A DNA stretch of 64,000 bases. Origin: Runella defluvii (GTDB lineage Bacteria > Bacteroidota > Bacteroidia > Cytophagales > Spirosomataceae). This document shows positions 1-9,398 of this stretch, in pieces (the first letter of the stretch is position 1; each line of letters opens with the position of its first letter). The notes under the pieces are model-generated. The model was not told the DNA's origin. It ran no database searches and saw nothing but the letters and a program-made list of their open reading frames with translations. The stretch covers positions 188,522 through 252,521 of the forward strand of contig NZ_JACIBY010000004.1 in the NCBI RefSeq assembly GCF_014195535.1, written 5' to 3'. Made by a program: the position numbers and the translations under genes.

Positions 1-1
1 A

Positions 2-3000
2 AATAGTGTTTCTTCTCATGGAGGGACAATATTCTTTAACGCAGGAAGTTCAGCTTCGACTTTGGAGTATGTTTCGATTGACAGTATGGGAGACATATGG
101 GCTTCAGGTAAGGCTGTTGAAATAAATGCAGAGGGGGTTCGTATTGAGAAATCTACAATAAGTAACAGTGAGGCAACGGGAATTTATAATAATGCCAGTT
201 CTTTGACGATTACTGACTCGAATATCTTTGGAAACTTAACGGGGATTTACAATAATAACGGTAAGCCGACACTTCAGGATAATAAAATTTATAGCAATGT
301 AAATTTTGGAATTAATAATAATGGTAAAGAAACCATTGATGCCCGAAACACCTACTGGGGAACACCCACGGGACCTCTGCACCCAACGCTTAACCCTAAT
401 GGGAAAGGAAACAAAGTATCAGATAGAGTGCTATTTTCACCATGGATTGAGCAAATAACCCAAGTAGATCAAACCATCACTTTTACAGAAATTCCAAATA
501 AATATGTGGATGACACGCTGACCTTGACGGCAACCGCTACATCCGCACTACCAGTAAGCTTTTCGATTGTTACCCAACCCGTTTCGGGGGTAGCATTACT
601 CTCTGGAAATACGATTACTTTTCTTGGTACGGTTGGTCAAGTAACTGTGACAGCAAGCCAGCCTGGTAATCAATTCTTCAAATCGGCACAATTACAGCGT
701 ACGTTTACAGTTTCGAAACGTAATCAGAGTATTACCTTTAATGCTATCTCTGCTAAATCATTAGAAGATGCACCGTTTAGTTTGAAGGCAATAGCAACAT
801 CAGGCTTGGCGGTTAGTTTTAGCGTAGTCTCTGGACCTGCCACATTGAACGGCAATACTCTCACACTTACTGCGGTAGGTACAGTCGTTGTTGAGGCACG
901 GCAAACTGGAGATAAAGTGTATAACCCAGCGCCTTCAGTTAGACAAAGTTTTGTGGTAGTTGAGAGTTTGAAAAAGCCAGATTTACAGATTTCACAAGTA
1001 AAGCTCGTTTCTGACAAAGTACAAGCAGGTGATGATGTCAACTATCAGGTATCCATTAAAAATACTGGGGGGACAACTGCTCCTAGCGGAACATTACTTC
1101 GGGGGTATCTGTCATCAGATAACGTCATTGATGAATCTGATATACTATTTTCTATAGACACACTTAGTGATGCCCTCCCTGCCGATCAGACAAAAATACT
1201 CACTAAATCAGTGAAAGCTCCTAGCAAACTGGGGTCGTTTAACCTGTTGTTTTGGGTGAATCCTAACGCAACGCTGGGCGAGCTCCTGTTCACCAACAAT
1301 ATATCAGCACCAGTCCGCATCACGATAGAACCGAGCTATACAGCTACGGCCTCAGTAGGTCCGACGTATTTTCTGCAAGGTAGTAATATTCCTGTCATAG
1401 GTTCGGCCACTAAATCGAATGGTTCGGCTGTGGCGAACGTTCCTGTGGAGGTGTACATAATTACGAAAGGAATTAGAAGAACTGTATTAGACACAACAGA
1501 TGCGTCTGGTAAGTTTTCGACCTCGTTTGTACCGCTGTCAACAGAATCCGGTCACTATATTGTCGGAGCCGCTTTTCCTGGCTTAAATCAGACAACCGAA
1601 CAGGATAAGTTTGATATTCTGGGAGTTCGCATTAATAAGGGGAATAACATTCTTTTTACAGTTACCCAAAATCAAACCCTGAGTGGTTCTCTGCCAGTAG
1701 AAAATTTGAGTGGTAAGAGCCTGACCAACTTTACACTGGCTCCTATCACCTTGCCAATTGGAGCTACAGTTGAGTTCTCGGTGCTGCCAAATTTAGCTGG
1801 TAACGCATCAGCTACAATTGGTTACTCGATTAAAGGTTCTGTGCTGACAAACGGAAATAATTGCGAAGAGATTAGTTTTCAGGCAAAATCAGAAGAGGGT
1901 GTTATCCAGAAGATAAATACCTATTACTACTGCCGGGCAGCCAATGCTGATATTATAGCCGATATATCGCACATTCAGGCCAATGTTTCGCAGTCCGTAG
2001 GGGAACGCCGAATCGAAGTGAAATTGATTAACAGAGGTCAAGCAGCAACGGGTGCTATTACAATCAATCTGCCTGACGTAAAATGGCTGACAAGCGTTAC
2101 ACCCAAGACATTGCCTTCATTGGTACCAGGAGATACAACTGTTGCCGTATTTAACTTTTTGGCCTTGACTGAAGTGCCTGTTAATAATCTTATTAAAGGA
2201 ACCATTGGAATCAACGCAGCTAATGGGAACTCGCTCTCTATTCCCTTCACTTTTCAGAAAGTTTCACAAGCGACAGGAACGGCGAGAATTGTGGTTACCA
2301 ACCAATATACATACAACACAAATAACGGCAATGGGCCAAAAGTAAAGGATGCGGTTGTTAAAATTACGAACTACTTCACTGGTGAAGTGTATGTGAACGG
2401 GAAGACCTCAGAAGACGGAGTTTTTACAAAAGCAGATCTACCAGAAGGAAAACATCGTATTACCGTAGAAAAAGAAAAACATTTACCGTACGAAGCTATC
2501 ATTGAAATCAACCCTGGAGCGATAACAGAATCAACCGTATTTCTGAATTATCAGGCTATAACTTTTAGCTGGAATGTAGTGCCTACAACCGTACAGGATG
2601 AATACGAAACCGTGCTTGAGGCCAAATTTGAAACCAACGTTCCAATGCCAGTAGTGACGATAGAAATGCCTAAAACAATGCCTCAACTTTCAGAGGGGCA
2701 ATCGTATCAGTTTATGGTTACACTCACAAATCATGGACTTATCACGGCTCTGGAAGTGGCGTTGAATTTGCCTACAACAGATAGCGAATACGAATTTATA
2801 ACTAATTATACTCCCGCTGATTTGCCAGCTAAAAATAGTATTCAAATTCCAGTCATCATGCGTAGGCGAAGTGGAGTAGAGGGCGGACGTTTAAGTGCTA
2901 CATCTGCTAATGCCCCTTGTACAGATTTTGTAGGTGCTTTATATTTTTATATCTGTGACTCGAAGGAATTGGGGCAAAATACTGGTGCTACTTTTAATTA

Positions 3001-6000
3001 CACAGGCCGATCATGTCCTGGAGGGGGATTTTGTTACGGTTGTTATCCATTAGGCGGCGGAGAAGCTGTTGGTGGAATTATTCCGATTTCATTTAAGCAG
3101 GAGAAAGTAAGTTGTGTGGCCTGTATTTCAGATATAGCCCAGGCTGTATTAGGCTGTATTCCAATAGATGTTCTTGCATTCGAATTAGTAGCTGAATATA
3201 CTGGCTTGCTAATATGTTATAGCGGCGAACTGATTGAGGCATCCAATACACAGGATTTGGATGCTTTTGGAAGAGGATTACAAAAATGTGCTATTGACGC
3301 AGCAGTGGAATTAAACTTAGGCCTGGCTATTAAGCAGATACCAAAAAGAATTGTAAAAAAATTGCCGATAATTAATCAGATCTTCTGTATAAAAGGAGTG
3401 TATGAGGCTATAGTAAGCTGTACTGGTATTAAAGGAAAAAGAGATGGAAGAATGAGAGCTAACGAATTACCCAATGCTGTTCTTAAAGAAGCTGCTGATA
3501 ATTTATTGGCTGTGATAAATGGGTATGAAGCAAACAGAAACTGGATGGCTGAATGCTATGGTGAGCTGATTGACCGGGAAAGTTGGCCTATTTTATTTAC
3601 TCTGGTTGTCAATCCTTTTTTTACCAAGCAGGAGCATATTCCTACAAATATTCAAAATGATATCATCGAATTAATGGCTGGATATGATATAAGCTCATCC
3701 GAACTCTCTGCATTTTTCACCCGATGGAACACTTCACTGGATGCTAAGTCAAAAAATATACTTGCACCTAATACTGATTACCCAAATATTATTAACTGGA
3801 ATAAGGTTAAAAATTACGTGGCTACTTTAATTCAGGCACATAATTATGCGGTTAAAAAACAATTTAAAACCATTGATGAGATGTACCTAGAATCAATAAA
3901 ATCTCTGAACGAAATCATCGATGGTGAACAAAAAGGTGTTTGTGCTTCAGTAACTGTTCAATTCAGTCAGCAACTGACGATGACACGGGAGGCTTTTGAA
4001 GGTACGCTGGAAATCTTCAACGGCCATCCGACGGATGCTATGGAGAAGATTTCTGTTGATATTCAAATCAAAGACGAAAATGGTGCACCTGCTAATGGGC
4101 TTTTTGAGATTCAGCCGCAAAACCCTGCCAGCCTTTCCGATATCGGTGCTGAACAGAAAGGTTCTCTCAAATTCCTGTTTATCCCGCAGGTCAACGCTGC
4201 ACCCCAAACATCAAAGGTGTATAAATTTGGCGGTTCTGTAAATTATTGGGATCCTTATGCACAAGCAATGGTAACGATGCCTTTAACTACAGTCCCCATA
4301 ACGGTTAACCCCAGTCCCAATCTGATGCTTCATTATTTTATGGAGCGAAATATATTGGGTGATGATGCTCTTACTTCTCAGGAGGTTGAGCCTTCTGTAC
4401 CTGCTGAGTTGGCAGTTATGATTGAAAATCAGGGTTACGGATATGCGCGCGACATGACCATATCATCGGCTCAACCGAAAATTGTTGAAAATGAGAAAGG
4501 TTTAGCTATAGATTTCAACCTAATCGGTTCTAACCTGCAAGGTAAACCAATGCAATTGGGGCTGACGAATATCAATTTTGGCACGATTGAACCTTTAAAG
4601 ACAAAAATCGGCCAGTGGTACTTTACAAGTTCACTACTTGGAAAATTCGTCAGTTACGATGCAAAGGTTCTTCACAAGAGCAGTTTTGGCAATCAGAATC
4701 TAAGCTTAGTGCAAGGTGTCAAACTCCATGAATTGACAAAAAGTATCCGATTGTATGGGGAACTTGAAGATGGGATAACCGACTTTCTTGTCAATGATGT
4801 TTTCGACGTCAATGACCGACCTGATATAATTTACTTCTCGCAGGGGAACAAAACAGCAAAAGTTAGCCAGGCTTCTAATGGAAGTTTCAATATCCCCATC
4901 TCGGGGCCGACGTACACCAATAAGTTGACAGTAACTCCATCAGAGGCTGGATTCAATTACATTAATCTACCTGATCCTGGGAACAAGCTTTATGAATTAG
5001 TTAGCGTTACCCGTAGTGATGGGCAGGTAATTCCTCTGAATAATGTATGGCTCACCTTTGTCACATTACCCGTTAGCCGTTCGCCGATTTATGAAAACAA
5101 ATTCCATATGGTAGATAACTTTGCTACAACTGCCGCTGTTACTTATACAATTGTTTGGAAACCGAAGGATAATGGCCCCAAAATTGATAGAATCGAAGGC
5201 GCTCCAACTCAGGTATCGTCAACACAGGTAAAGAATTTAAAGGTTTACTTTAATAAGAGAATTGATCCAGCAACCTTTACCTTTGAGGACCTAAATCTTT
5301 CCTTACAGGGTGGCTTCAATATCATCAATTCGTCTGTTGTCATTACCAGAATGGACTCTGTTTCTTTTAACATAGACCTTACAGCAATCACTACCGGAAA
5401 CGGGCTTTATGTATTTACTGCACAGGCTGCTAATGTTAAAGACATGTCCGGCGCTTCTGGAACGGGTGGCAAACAGGTAAGTTGGTCACAGTTTTTAACA
5501 GAGATGAGCATCCAGGGTCTGCAAAACAGCTACTGTAGCAATGCAACATCACAAGCTCTCGTTGGGGTACCTTCAGGTGGAATATTCACGGGGGCTGGCA
5601 TTACAGGAAATGTTTTTGACCCTACAAAGGCAGGTGTTGGTTCTCATGTCATTACTTACAGCAAAGATGGAAAGTCGGTTACGGCGAGCGTTACAGTTAA
5701 TCCTACACCGTCAGTTAGGATAAGTTCAAGCACAAACACACTGACTTGTGCAACGCCAACAGTTGAGTTAACGGCCAGCGGAGGTTTGAATTATCTTTTT
5801 GCAGGCCCAGGGATTGTTAAGCAAGGGGGGACGGATGGAAAAGCTGTTATCGATAAGGCTGGTACATATTCCGTCGAAGTAACTGATGCCAACGGCTGTA
5901 TAGCAAGTGCCAGTATAGTAATTACTGAAAATAACAGCACACCACGCACAAAAATTACCGTGCAGCCCGATAGTGGTTCAGTCGTTGCAGTCGGTGCTTC

Positions 6001-6487
6001 AGTCAGTATTTCGCTTTCGGCAACTGGTAGTAATCTTACTTATCAATGGACTAAAGATGGGGTTGTCGTGCCAGGGGCAAGTACTAGAGTGCTTAGTCTG
6101 ACAGGAGTTACGACCAGTCAAAGCGGTACCTATGTTTGTACAGTAAGTGGGGATTGTGGTAATGCCATTTCGCAGCCTTTCATTCTAACTGTAAAAGCCG
6201 ACCCCATTCTGTCTGTTCAATCAGGAAATACTCCCTTTCAGATAGAGCTTTATCCTAATCCTGCTACCAGTAATAGCGTTTGGATTAAGATTAGTGGTGC
6301 AGCGAAGCAATTGGTTCATTTACAGCTGATAGATTTGAAAGGTCGAATAGTTTGGGAGTATTACGTTAATGTAACTACAATGGAATATATCGAACAATTG
6401 GATATTAGTAATCTGTCGATGGGGATGCTACTGCTAAAGGCAAGTACAACAGGCCAAATTCAGACTAGAATCCTAATGAAGCCTTAA
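2..6487 (+). CDS. Giant T9SS-exported surface protein (5' end outside window)
   Basis: The frame is open from base 2, so the true start lies upstream; a TTG at 62 is only the first possible start inside the window. Numbering from 62: residues 1-125 are Asn/Gly-rich parallel beta-helix-like repeats; 140-300 hold two MBG-like all-beta repeats; 305-425 is a CARDB-type adhesion domain beginning KPDLQIS; about 950-1135 is a Cys-rich partly helical insert; 1823-1885 is PKD-like; 1962-2045 is an Ig-like domain with a WTKDG core and a GTYVCTV strand; 2059-2141 is a type A T9SS sorting domain starting FQIELYPNPA and ending in RILMKP. The sorting domain means export across the outer membrane and removal of the C-terminus at the surface. 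Substrate or partner is unknown. Function as a large adhesin or matrix protein is inference. Confidence 0.9.
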   Translation, partial: NSVSSHGGTIFFNAGSSASTLEYVSIDSMGDIWASGKAVEINAEGVRIEKSTISNSEATGIYNNASSLTITDSNIFGNLTGIYNNNGKPTLQDNKIYSNVNFGINNNGKETIDARNTYWGTPTGPLHPTLNPNGKGNKVSDRVLFSPWIEQITQVDQTITFTEIPNKYVDDTLTLTATATSALPVSFSIVTQPVSGVALLSGNTITFLGTVGQVTVTASQPGNQFFKSAQLQRTFTVSKRNQSITFNAISAKSLEDAPFSLKAIATSGLAVSFSVVSGPATLNGNTLTLTAVGTVVVEARQTGDKVYNPAPSVRQSFVVVESLKKPDLQISQVKLVSDKVQAGDDVNYQVSIKNTGGTTAPSGTLLRGYLSSDNVIDESDILFSIDTLSDALPADQTKILTKSVKAPSKLGSFNLLFWVNPNATLGELLFTNNISAPVRITIEPSYTATASVGPTYFLQGSNIPVIGSATKSNGSAVANVPVEVYIITKGIRRTVLDTTDASGKFSTSFVPLSTESGHYIVGAAFPGLNQTTEQDKFDILGVRINKGNNILFTVTQNQTLSGSLPVENLSGKSLTNFTLAPITLPIGATVEFSVLPNLAGNASATIGYSIKGSVLTNGNNCEEISFQAKSEEGVIQKINTYYYCRAANADIIADISHIQANVSQSVGERRIEVKLINRGQAATGAITINLPDVKWLTSVTPKTLPSLVPGDTTVAVFNFLALTEVPVNNLIKGTIGINAANGNSLSIPFTFQKVSQATGTARIVVTNQYTYNTNNGNGPKVKDAVVKITNYFTGEVYVNGKTSEDGVFTKADLPEGKHRITVEKEKHLPYEAIIEINPGAITESTVFLNYQAITFSWNVVPTTVQDEYETVLEAKFETNVPMPVVTIEMPKTMPQLSEGQSYQFMVTLTNHGLITALEVALNLPTTDSEYEFITNYTPADLPAKNSIQIPVIMRRRSGVEGGRLSATSANAPCTDFVGALYFYICDSKELGQNTGATFNYTGRSCPGGGFCYGCYPLGGGEAVGGIIPISFKQEKVSCVACISDIAQAVLGCIPIDVLAFELVAEYTGLLICYSGELIEASNTQDLDAFGRGLQKCAIDAAVELNLGLAIKQIPKRIVKKLPIINQIFCIKGVYEAIVSCTGIKGKRDGRMRANELPNAVLKEAADNLLAVINGYEANRNWMAECYGELIDRESWPILFTLVVNPFFTKQEHIPTNIQNDIIELMAGYDISSSELSAFFTRWNTSLDAKSKNILAPNTDYPNIINWNKVKNYVATLIQAHNYAVKKQFKTIDEMYLESIKSLNEIIDGEQKGVCASVTVQFSQQLTMTREAFEGTLEIFNGHPTDAMEKISVDIQIKDENGAPANGLFEIQPQNPASLSDIGAEQKGSLKFLFIPQVNAAPQTSKVYKFGGSVNYWDPYAQAMVTMPLTTVPITVNPSPNLMLHYFMERNILGDDALTSQEVEPSVPAELAVMIENQGYGYARDMTISSAQPKIVENEKGLAIDFNLIGSNLQGKPMQLGLTNINFGTIEPLKTKIGQWYFTSSLLGKFVSYDAKVLHKSSFGNQNLSLVQGVKLHELTKSIRLYGELEDGITDFLVNDVFDVNDRPDIIYFSQGNKTAKVSQASNGSFNIPISGPTYTNKLTVTPSEAGFNYINLPDPGNKLYELVSVTRSDGQVIPLNNVWLTFVTLPVSRSPIYENKFHMVDNFATTAAVTYTIVWKPKDNGPKIDRIEGAPTQVSSTQVKNLKVYFNKRIDPATFTFEDLNLSLQGGFNIINSSVVITRMDSVSFNIDLTAITTGNGLYVFTAQAANVKDMSGASGTGGKQVSWSQFLTEMSIQGLQNSYCSNATSQALVGVPSGGIFTGAGITGNVFDPTKAGVGSHVITYSKDGKSVTASVTVNPTPSVRISSSTNTLTCATPTVELTASGGLNYLFAGPGIVKQGGTDGKAVIDKAGTYSVEVTDANGCIASASIVITENNSTPRTKITVQPDSGSVVAVGASVSISLSATGSNLTYQWTKDGVVVPGASTRVLSLTGVTTSQSGTYVCTVSGDCGNAISQPFILTVKADPILSVQSGNTPFQIELYPNPATSNSVWIKISGAAKQLVHLQLIDLKGRIVWEYYVNVTTMEYIEQLDISNLSMGMLLLKASTTGQIQTRILMKP

Positions 6488-6613
6488 ATAGTTTTGTCTG
6501 CGCTACTAGGATGGGAACATTTCTGTTGTCAACTGAAGTTTTTTGCTCAATTGTTTGATAGAAAATGATGTATTTGATGTGTTGGCTTGTTGCCTATTTT
6601 GAAATACTTGCGT

Positions 6614-6676
6614 ATGCCGAATATGAGCCTATTCTGAAAAATAGTTTTCAGAATAGGCTCATATTCGGCATTTTTT
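6614..6676 (+). terminator. Rho-independent terminator of the giant surface gene
   Basis: Arms 6614-6640 and 6645-6671 are perfectly complementary over 27 bp with a 4-base loop (ATAG), followed by T6. It lies 127 bp after the stop at 6487. The T-run is only on the plus-strand side, so it serves the upstream gene and not the convergent NlpC/P60 gene. Confidence 0.88.
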
Positions 6677-6753
6677 AAAGTTGTTTTACCGAAAATCATA
6701 TTTTAAAATGTAAATAACCTACTATTAACACGTTTTAAAATACTAGTATGTTT

Positions 6754-7302
6754 TCAAAACGGCCGCATGGCCTTCACAAAACGATTTTTGAAGTACTTAG
6801 AAAAGAGGTTGTCTTCGCGGACACCTTTGGACGACGAAGCGTGAATGAATAGAATGTCGTTTTTGCCGCGCACTTCGGTTACAATGCCCACGTGCGAAAC
6901 GTAGCCCGCTTTGCCCGCGTCGGGTACGTAGAAAATCCAGTCGCCAGGACGGATGTCGTGTACTTCCTCGACTTCGGTGCCAAATTCAGCTTGCTGCCAC
7001 GAAATGCGCGGAACTTTGAGGCCCACTTCGGTATAAACCGAGCAAATCAATCCTGAGCAATCGATGCCGCCTCGGTCGTTACCGCCACTGCGGTAGGGCG
7101 TGCCCGTATAAGCACGAGCACTGCGTACAATGTCGCGCACGTAATTTTGGTAAGCACCTTTGGGTTTGGTCAGTAGGGGACGTTTGGTAGCGGGCGTTTT
7201 TGTGGTAGTTCTAGCAGGAGGAGGCGATGACTTGAACACGGCACAAGCGCTCACCAACAAACCAAAAAAAACGATTGAAAGTATGCCTACAAAACGCGTC
7301 AT
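6754..7302 (-). CDS. NlpC/P60-family (C40) peptidoglycan endopeptidase lipoprotein
   Basis: 182 residues. The N-terminus is a lipoprotein signal with lipobox LVSAC (Cys20), then a Pro/Thr/Lys-rich linker to about residue 50. The catalytic NlpC/P60 domain fills 55-182: DCSG gives the nucleophile Cys82, HVGI gives His137, and His154 in IHAS is the third polar residue. The family cleaves the D-gamma-Glu to diaminopimelate bond of peptidoglycan stem peptides. An outer-membrane-anchored position facing the periplasm fits a Spr/NlpC-type role in wall growth or turnover. It is a single gene whose 3' end faces the giant surface gene. Confidence 0.9.
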   Translation of the reverse strand: MTRFVGILSIVFFGLLVSACAVFKSSPPPARTTTKTPATKRPLLTKPKGAYQNYVRDIVRSARAYTGTPYRSGGNDRGGIDCSGLICSVYTEVGLKVPRISWQQAEFGTEVEEVHDIRPGDWIFYVPDAGKAGYVSHVGIVTEVRGKNDILFIHASSSKGVREDNLFSKYFKNRFVKAMRPF

Positions 7303-7384
7303 TCCGTACTGGGTTAGGATTTACAAAAATAACGTAAGAATAAATGAAATAGCGTGAAGATGGGGGAATTAATCAAAACCAATC

Positions 7385-7762
7385 CTAGCTAATATCCGTC
7401 AGGGCGATGATTTTGTCGTTTTTAAATTGGAAAATAGAGCGGCCTTCCAGCTGAATTCGGTCGTCTTTTTTGAGTCCCATTGGCAAATCCATGGCTAAAA
7501 CGGCTTCGTAATCTACCTCGATTTCACAAAGGTCGTTTTCGTGTTTGAACGACGTGATGGTTTGGCAACGTTCTGAAAAATAGCCTTTTGACTGCTCCGC
7601 TTGCTGGCGAATGGCCTCTTTGCCTTCTAAATGAAGGTTGACTTCGCCATTGGCAATGTTCTCAAACTGTACATTTTCGTCGAGGTGAGCCAACATGCCT
7701 TCTACGTCAAATCGGTTGTAGGCTTCGACGTACGCTTGTATGATTTGTTCGCGTTCTTGCAT
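7385..7762 (-). CDS. SnoaL-like / NTF2-fold protein
   Basis: 125 residues with the usual NTF2-like layout: an N-terminal helix pair (QIIQAYVEAYNRFDVEGML), the HLDENVQFENI strand, a GKEAIRQQ helix and a curved sheet ending GRSIFQFKNDKIIALTD. This is the SnoaL_2 type of small cone-shaped fold, used as a binding pocket or small enzyme; no specific reaction can be assigned. The DinB-like gene lies 28 bp upstream on the same strand, so the two are probably co-transcribed, as are the alpha/beta hydrolase before them. Confidence 0.8.
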   Translation of the reverse strand: MQEREQIIQAYVEAYNRFDVEGMLAHLDENVQFENIANGEVNLHLEGKEAIRQQAEQSKGYFSERCQTITSFKHENDLCEIEVDYEAVLAMDLPMGLKKDDRIQLEGRSIFQFKNDKIIALTDIS

Positions 7763-7790
7763 AGAAATTAGGGGTAATATGAGTGCAATT

Positions 7791-8354
7791 TTACGTTTTT
7801 TTCAAAATTTCGTCCGTAAAATGGGCACGTAGTTTTGGTTGGGAGAATTTTTCTTGGTTAAAATCACTCGATTTTCCGCGCGGTACCGAAAGGGAAGTCC
7901 ACTGCGTAGCAAGCATTTTACCGATAAATACCAGTTGGCCCACGTGGTAAGGATAATGCGCCAATTGCCGATGAATGGCTTCCGTTACGGTATGGCCTTG
8001 GTTACGGATGTAAATAATTCTAGTGAGGTCGTCAGAACTCAGAGCATCAAGGGCTTGGAAAAGACAGGTCCAGCCTTCTTCCCATTGCTCAAGTACTTCT
8101 TGGCGGGTGGTGGCATCGTTGATAAATTCAGCATCGCGGTTACGGCTTTCCTTTTCCCCATCAGTGGTCAAAAAATCGGTCCAACGCGAAAGCATGTTGC
8201 CCCAGAGGTGTTTTACAATGGTGGCTATGCTGTTACTTTCTTCGTTGTAGCTCCAAAACAGCTGTTCATCGCTGAGTTGTTGCATGGTTTTATCGCCCAG
8301 CAGTTTATAGTATTCAAATTGCTTGCGAGTACTTTCAATAAAATCGTTTTGCAT
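7791..8354 (-). CDS. DinB-like / DUF1572 four-helix protein
   Basis: 187 residues from the ATG at 8354. A longer in-frame ATG at 8429 would overlap the upstream hydrolase gene by 32 bp and adds a sequence without family resemblance, so the shorter start is preferred. The protein begins MQNDFIESTRKQFEYYK and carries the three spaced His of the DinB-like metal site (HLWGNM near residue 44, HRQLAHYPYHVGQLV near 132-146). DinB/YfiT-like proteins are helical bundles that bind Ni/Zn, many of them thiol-dependent S-transferases; DUF1572 members have no proven reaction. Confidence 0.8.
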   Translation of the reverse strand: MQNDFIESTRKQFEYYKLLGDKTMQQLSDEQLFWSYNEESNSIATIVKHLWGNMLSRWTDFLTTDGEKESRNRDAEFINDATTRQEVLEQWEEGWTCLFQALDALSSDDLTRIIYIRNQGHTVTEAIHRQLAHYPYHVGQLVFIGKMLATQWTSLSVPRGKSSDFNQEKFSQPKLRAHFTDEILKKT

Positions 8355-8397
8355 GGTAGAAAGAGGGTTTATCAAACGTGATTCGATAAAAATAATG

Positions 8398-9333
8398 CTA
8401 TTTCTGTTTTTTAATACCTTGTTTTTCAAACCATTTGGTGCATTCTAGGAAGAAAGACTGAGGTTGTTCTACAAACGGGAAATGTCCTGCGTCTTTAATG
8501 ATTACTTCGGTCGATTGAGGAATCTGTTTGGCAATACGATCCGATTGAGAAATTTTGTCGCAAATAAAATCATCGTCTCCTACAACGACGAAAGTGGGGG
8601 CGTTGATAGAGGAAAGTTTCGGAAAAAGATACTCCGTTCCAAAATTGGCGGTTTGGGTATATTTGTCCACTTGGTCGTTAAAACTGCCCGCTTTTTTGAT
8701 AAAAGCCTCTATGTTTTTTTCGTCGTGAAAATAAAATGGAATAATAAACTTCATAGCTTGGGTAAGCGTCATAGTGGGGTCGTAGTTCATAAGCACCTTG
8801 ACTCCTGCTTCAAAATAGGGTTTTTCCTTACGTTTTAATATGGCTTTTTGAATTTCAGCTTCGTACAAGCTGTCCCGACCCGCCAAAGCACCAATGGCAA
8901 CAATGCCATTAACATTGTTGGGGTGGCTAATACCGTACGAAAGCACCTGAAACCCACCCATTGAATGGCCTGAAAGCCACACTTTGGGCTGATTGAGGTA
9001 GTGCCTTAGGGCATCCATGTCCTCCATAAAAAACGAGGTAGTGTATTGCTTGGGGTCTTCGGGGCCTTTGGATTGTCCACTATGGCGGGTGTCGTAATAA
9101 ACCATGGTAAAGTACTGCTCAAACGGATGAAAATAGTTTTTGAGGTACTCCATCGAAGCACCCCAGCCTGGGGTTGGGAAGAGCATAACGGGGCCTTTTC
9201 CTGCCACATAGTAGTGCAGGGTAGTTCCATTCACAGTAGCAAAGTGGCTTCCTGGCGATAAGCGATTTTGAGCGTAGCTTAGGTGAGCTATGAATAAACA
9301 AAAAACGAGTTTGGTGTAACGTGTAAGTGACAT
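8398..9333 (-). CDS. Secreted alpha/beta hydrolase
   Basis: 311 residues. A signal peptide ends near SYAQ (residue 22), suggesting periplasmic export. The catalytic triad is readable: Ser124 in GHSMGG, an Asp in the GDDDFICD stretch and His284 in DAGHFPF. An oxyanion-loop GWG follows the LFPTP strand, and the cap resembles the proline-iminopeptidase/epoxide-hydrolase branch. The substrate is unknown. It is the first gene of a likely three-gene minus-strand run with the DinB-like and SnoaL-like genes downstream. Confidence 0.85.
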   Translation of the reverse strand: MSLTRYTKLVFCLFIAHLSYAQNRLSPGSHFATVNGTTLHYYVAGKGPVMLFPTPGWGASMEYLKNYFHPFEQYFTMVYYDTRHSGQSKGPEDPKQYTTSFFMEDMDALRHYLNQPKVWLSGHSMGGFQVLSYGISHPNNVNGIVAIGALAGRDSLYEAEIQKAILKRKEKPYFEAGVKVLMNYDPTMTLTQAMKFIIPFYFHDEKNIEAFIKKAGSFNDQVDKYTQTANFGTEYLFPKLSSINAPTFVVVGDDDFICDKISQSDRIAKQIPQSTEVIIKDAGHFPFVEQPQSFFLECTKWFEKQGIKKQK

Positions 9334-9398
9334 GAGTGGTTAAAGAATGTGTTGACCCAAAAATAACCAATTTTTGATAAGATTCTTCGACGTAGTTT

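Noticed and set aside
62-64. TTG as true start of the giant protein
   Set aside because: The frame is open upstream to base 2 with the same Gly/Asn/Ser beta-helix composition, so the start is outside the window.
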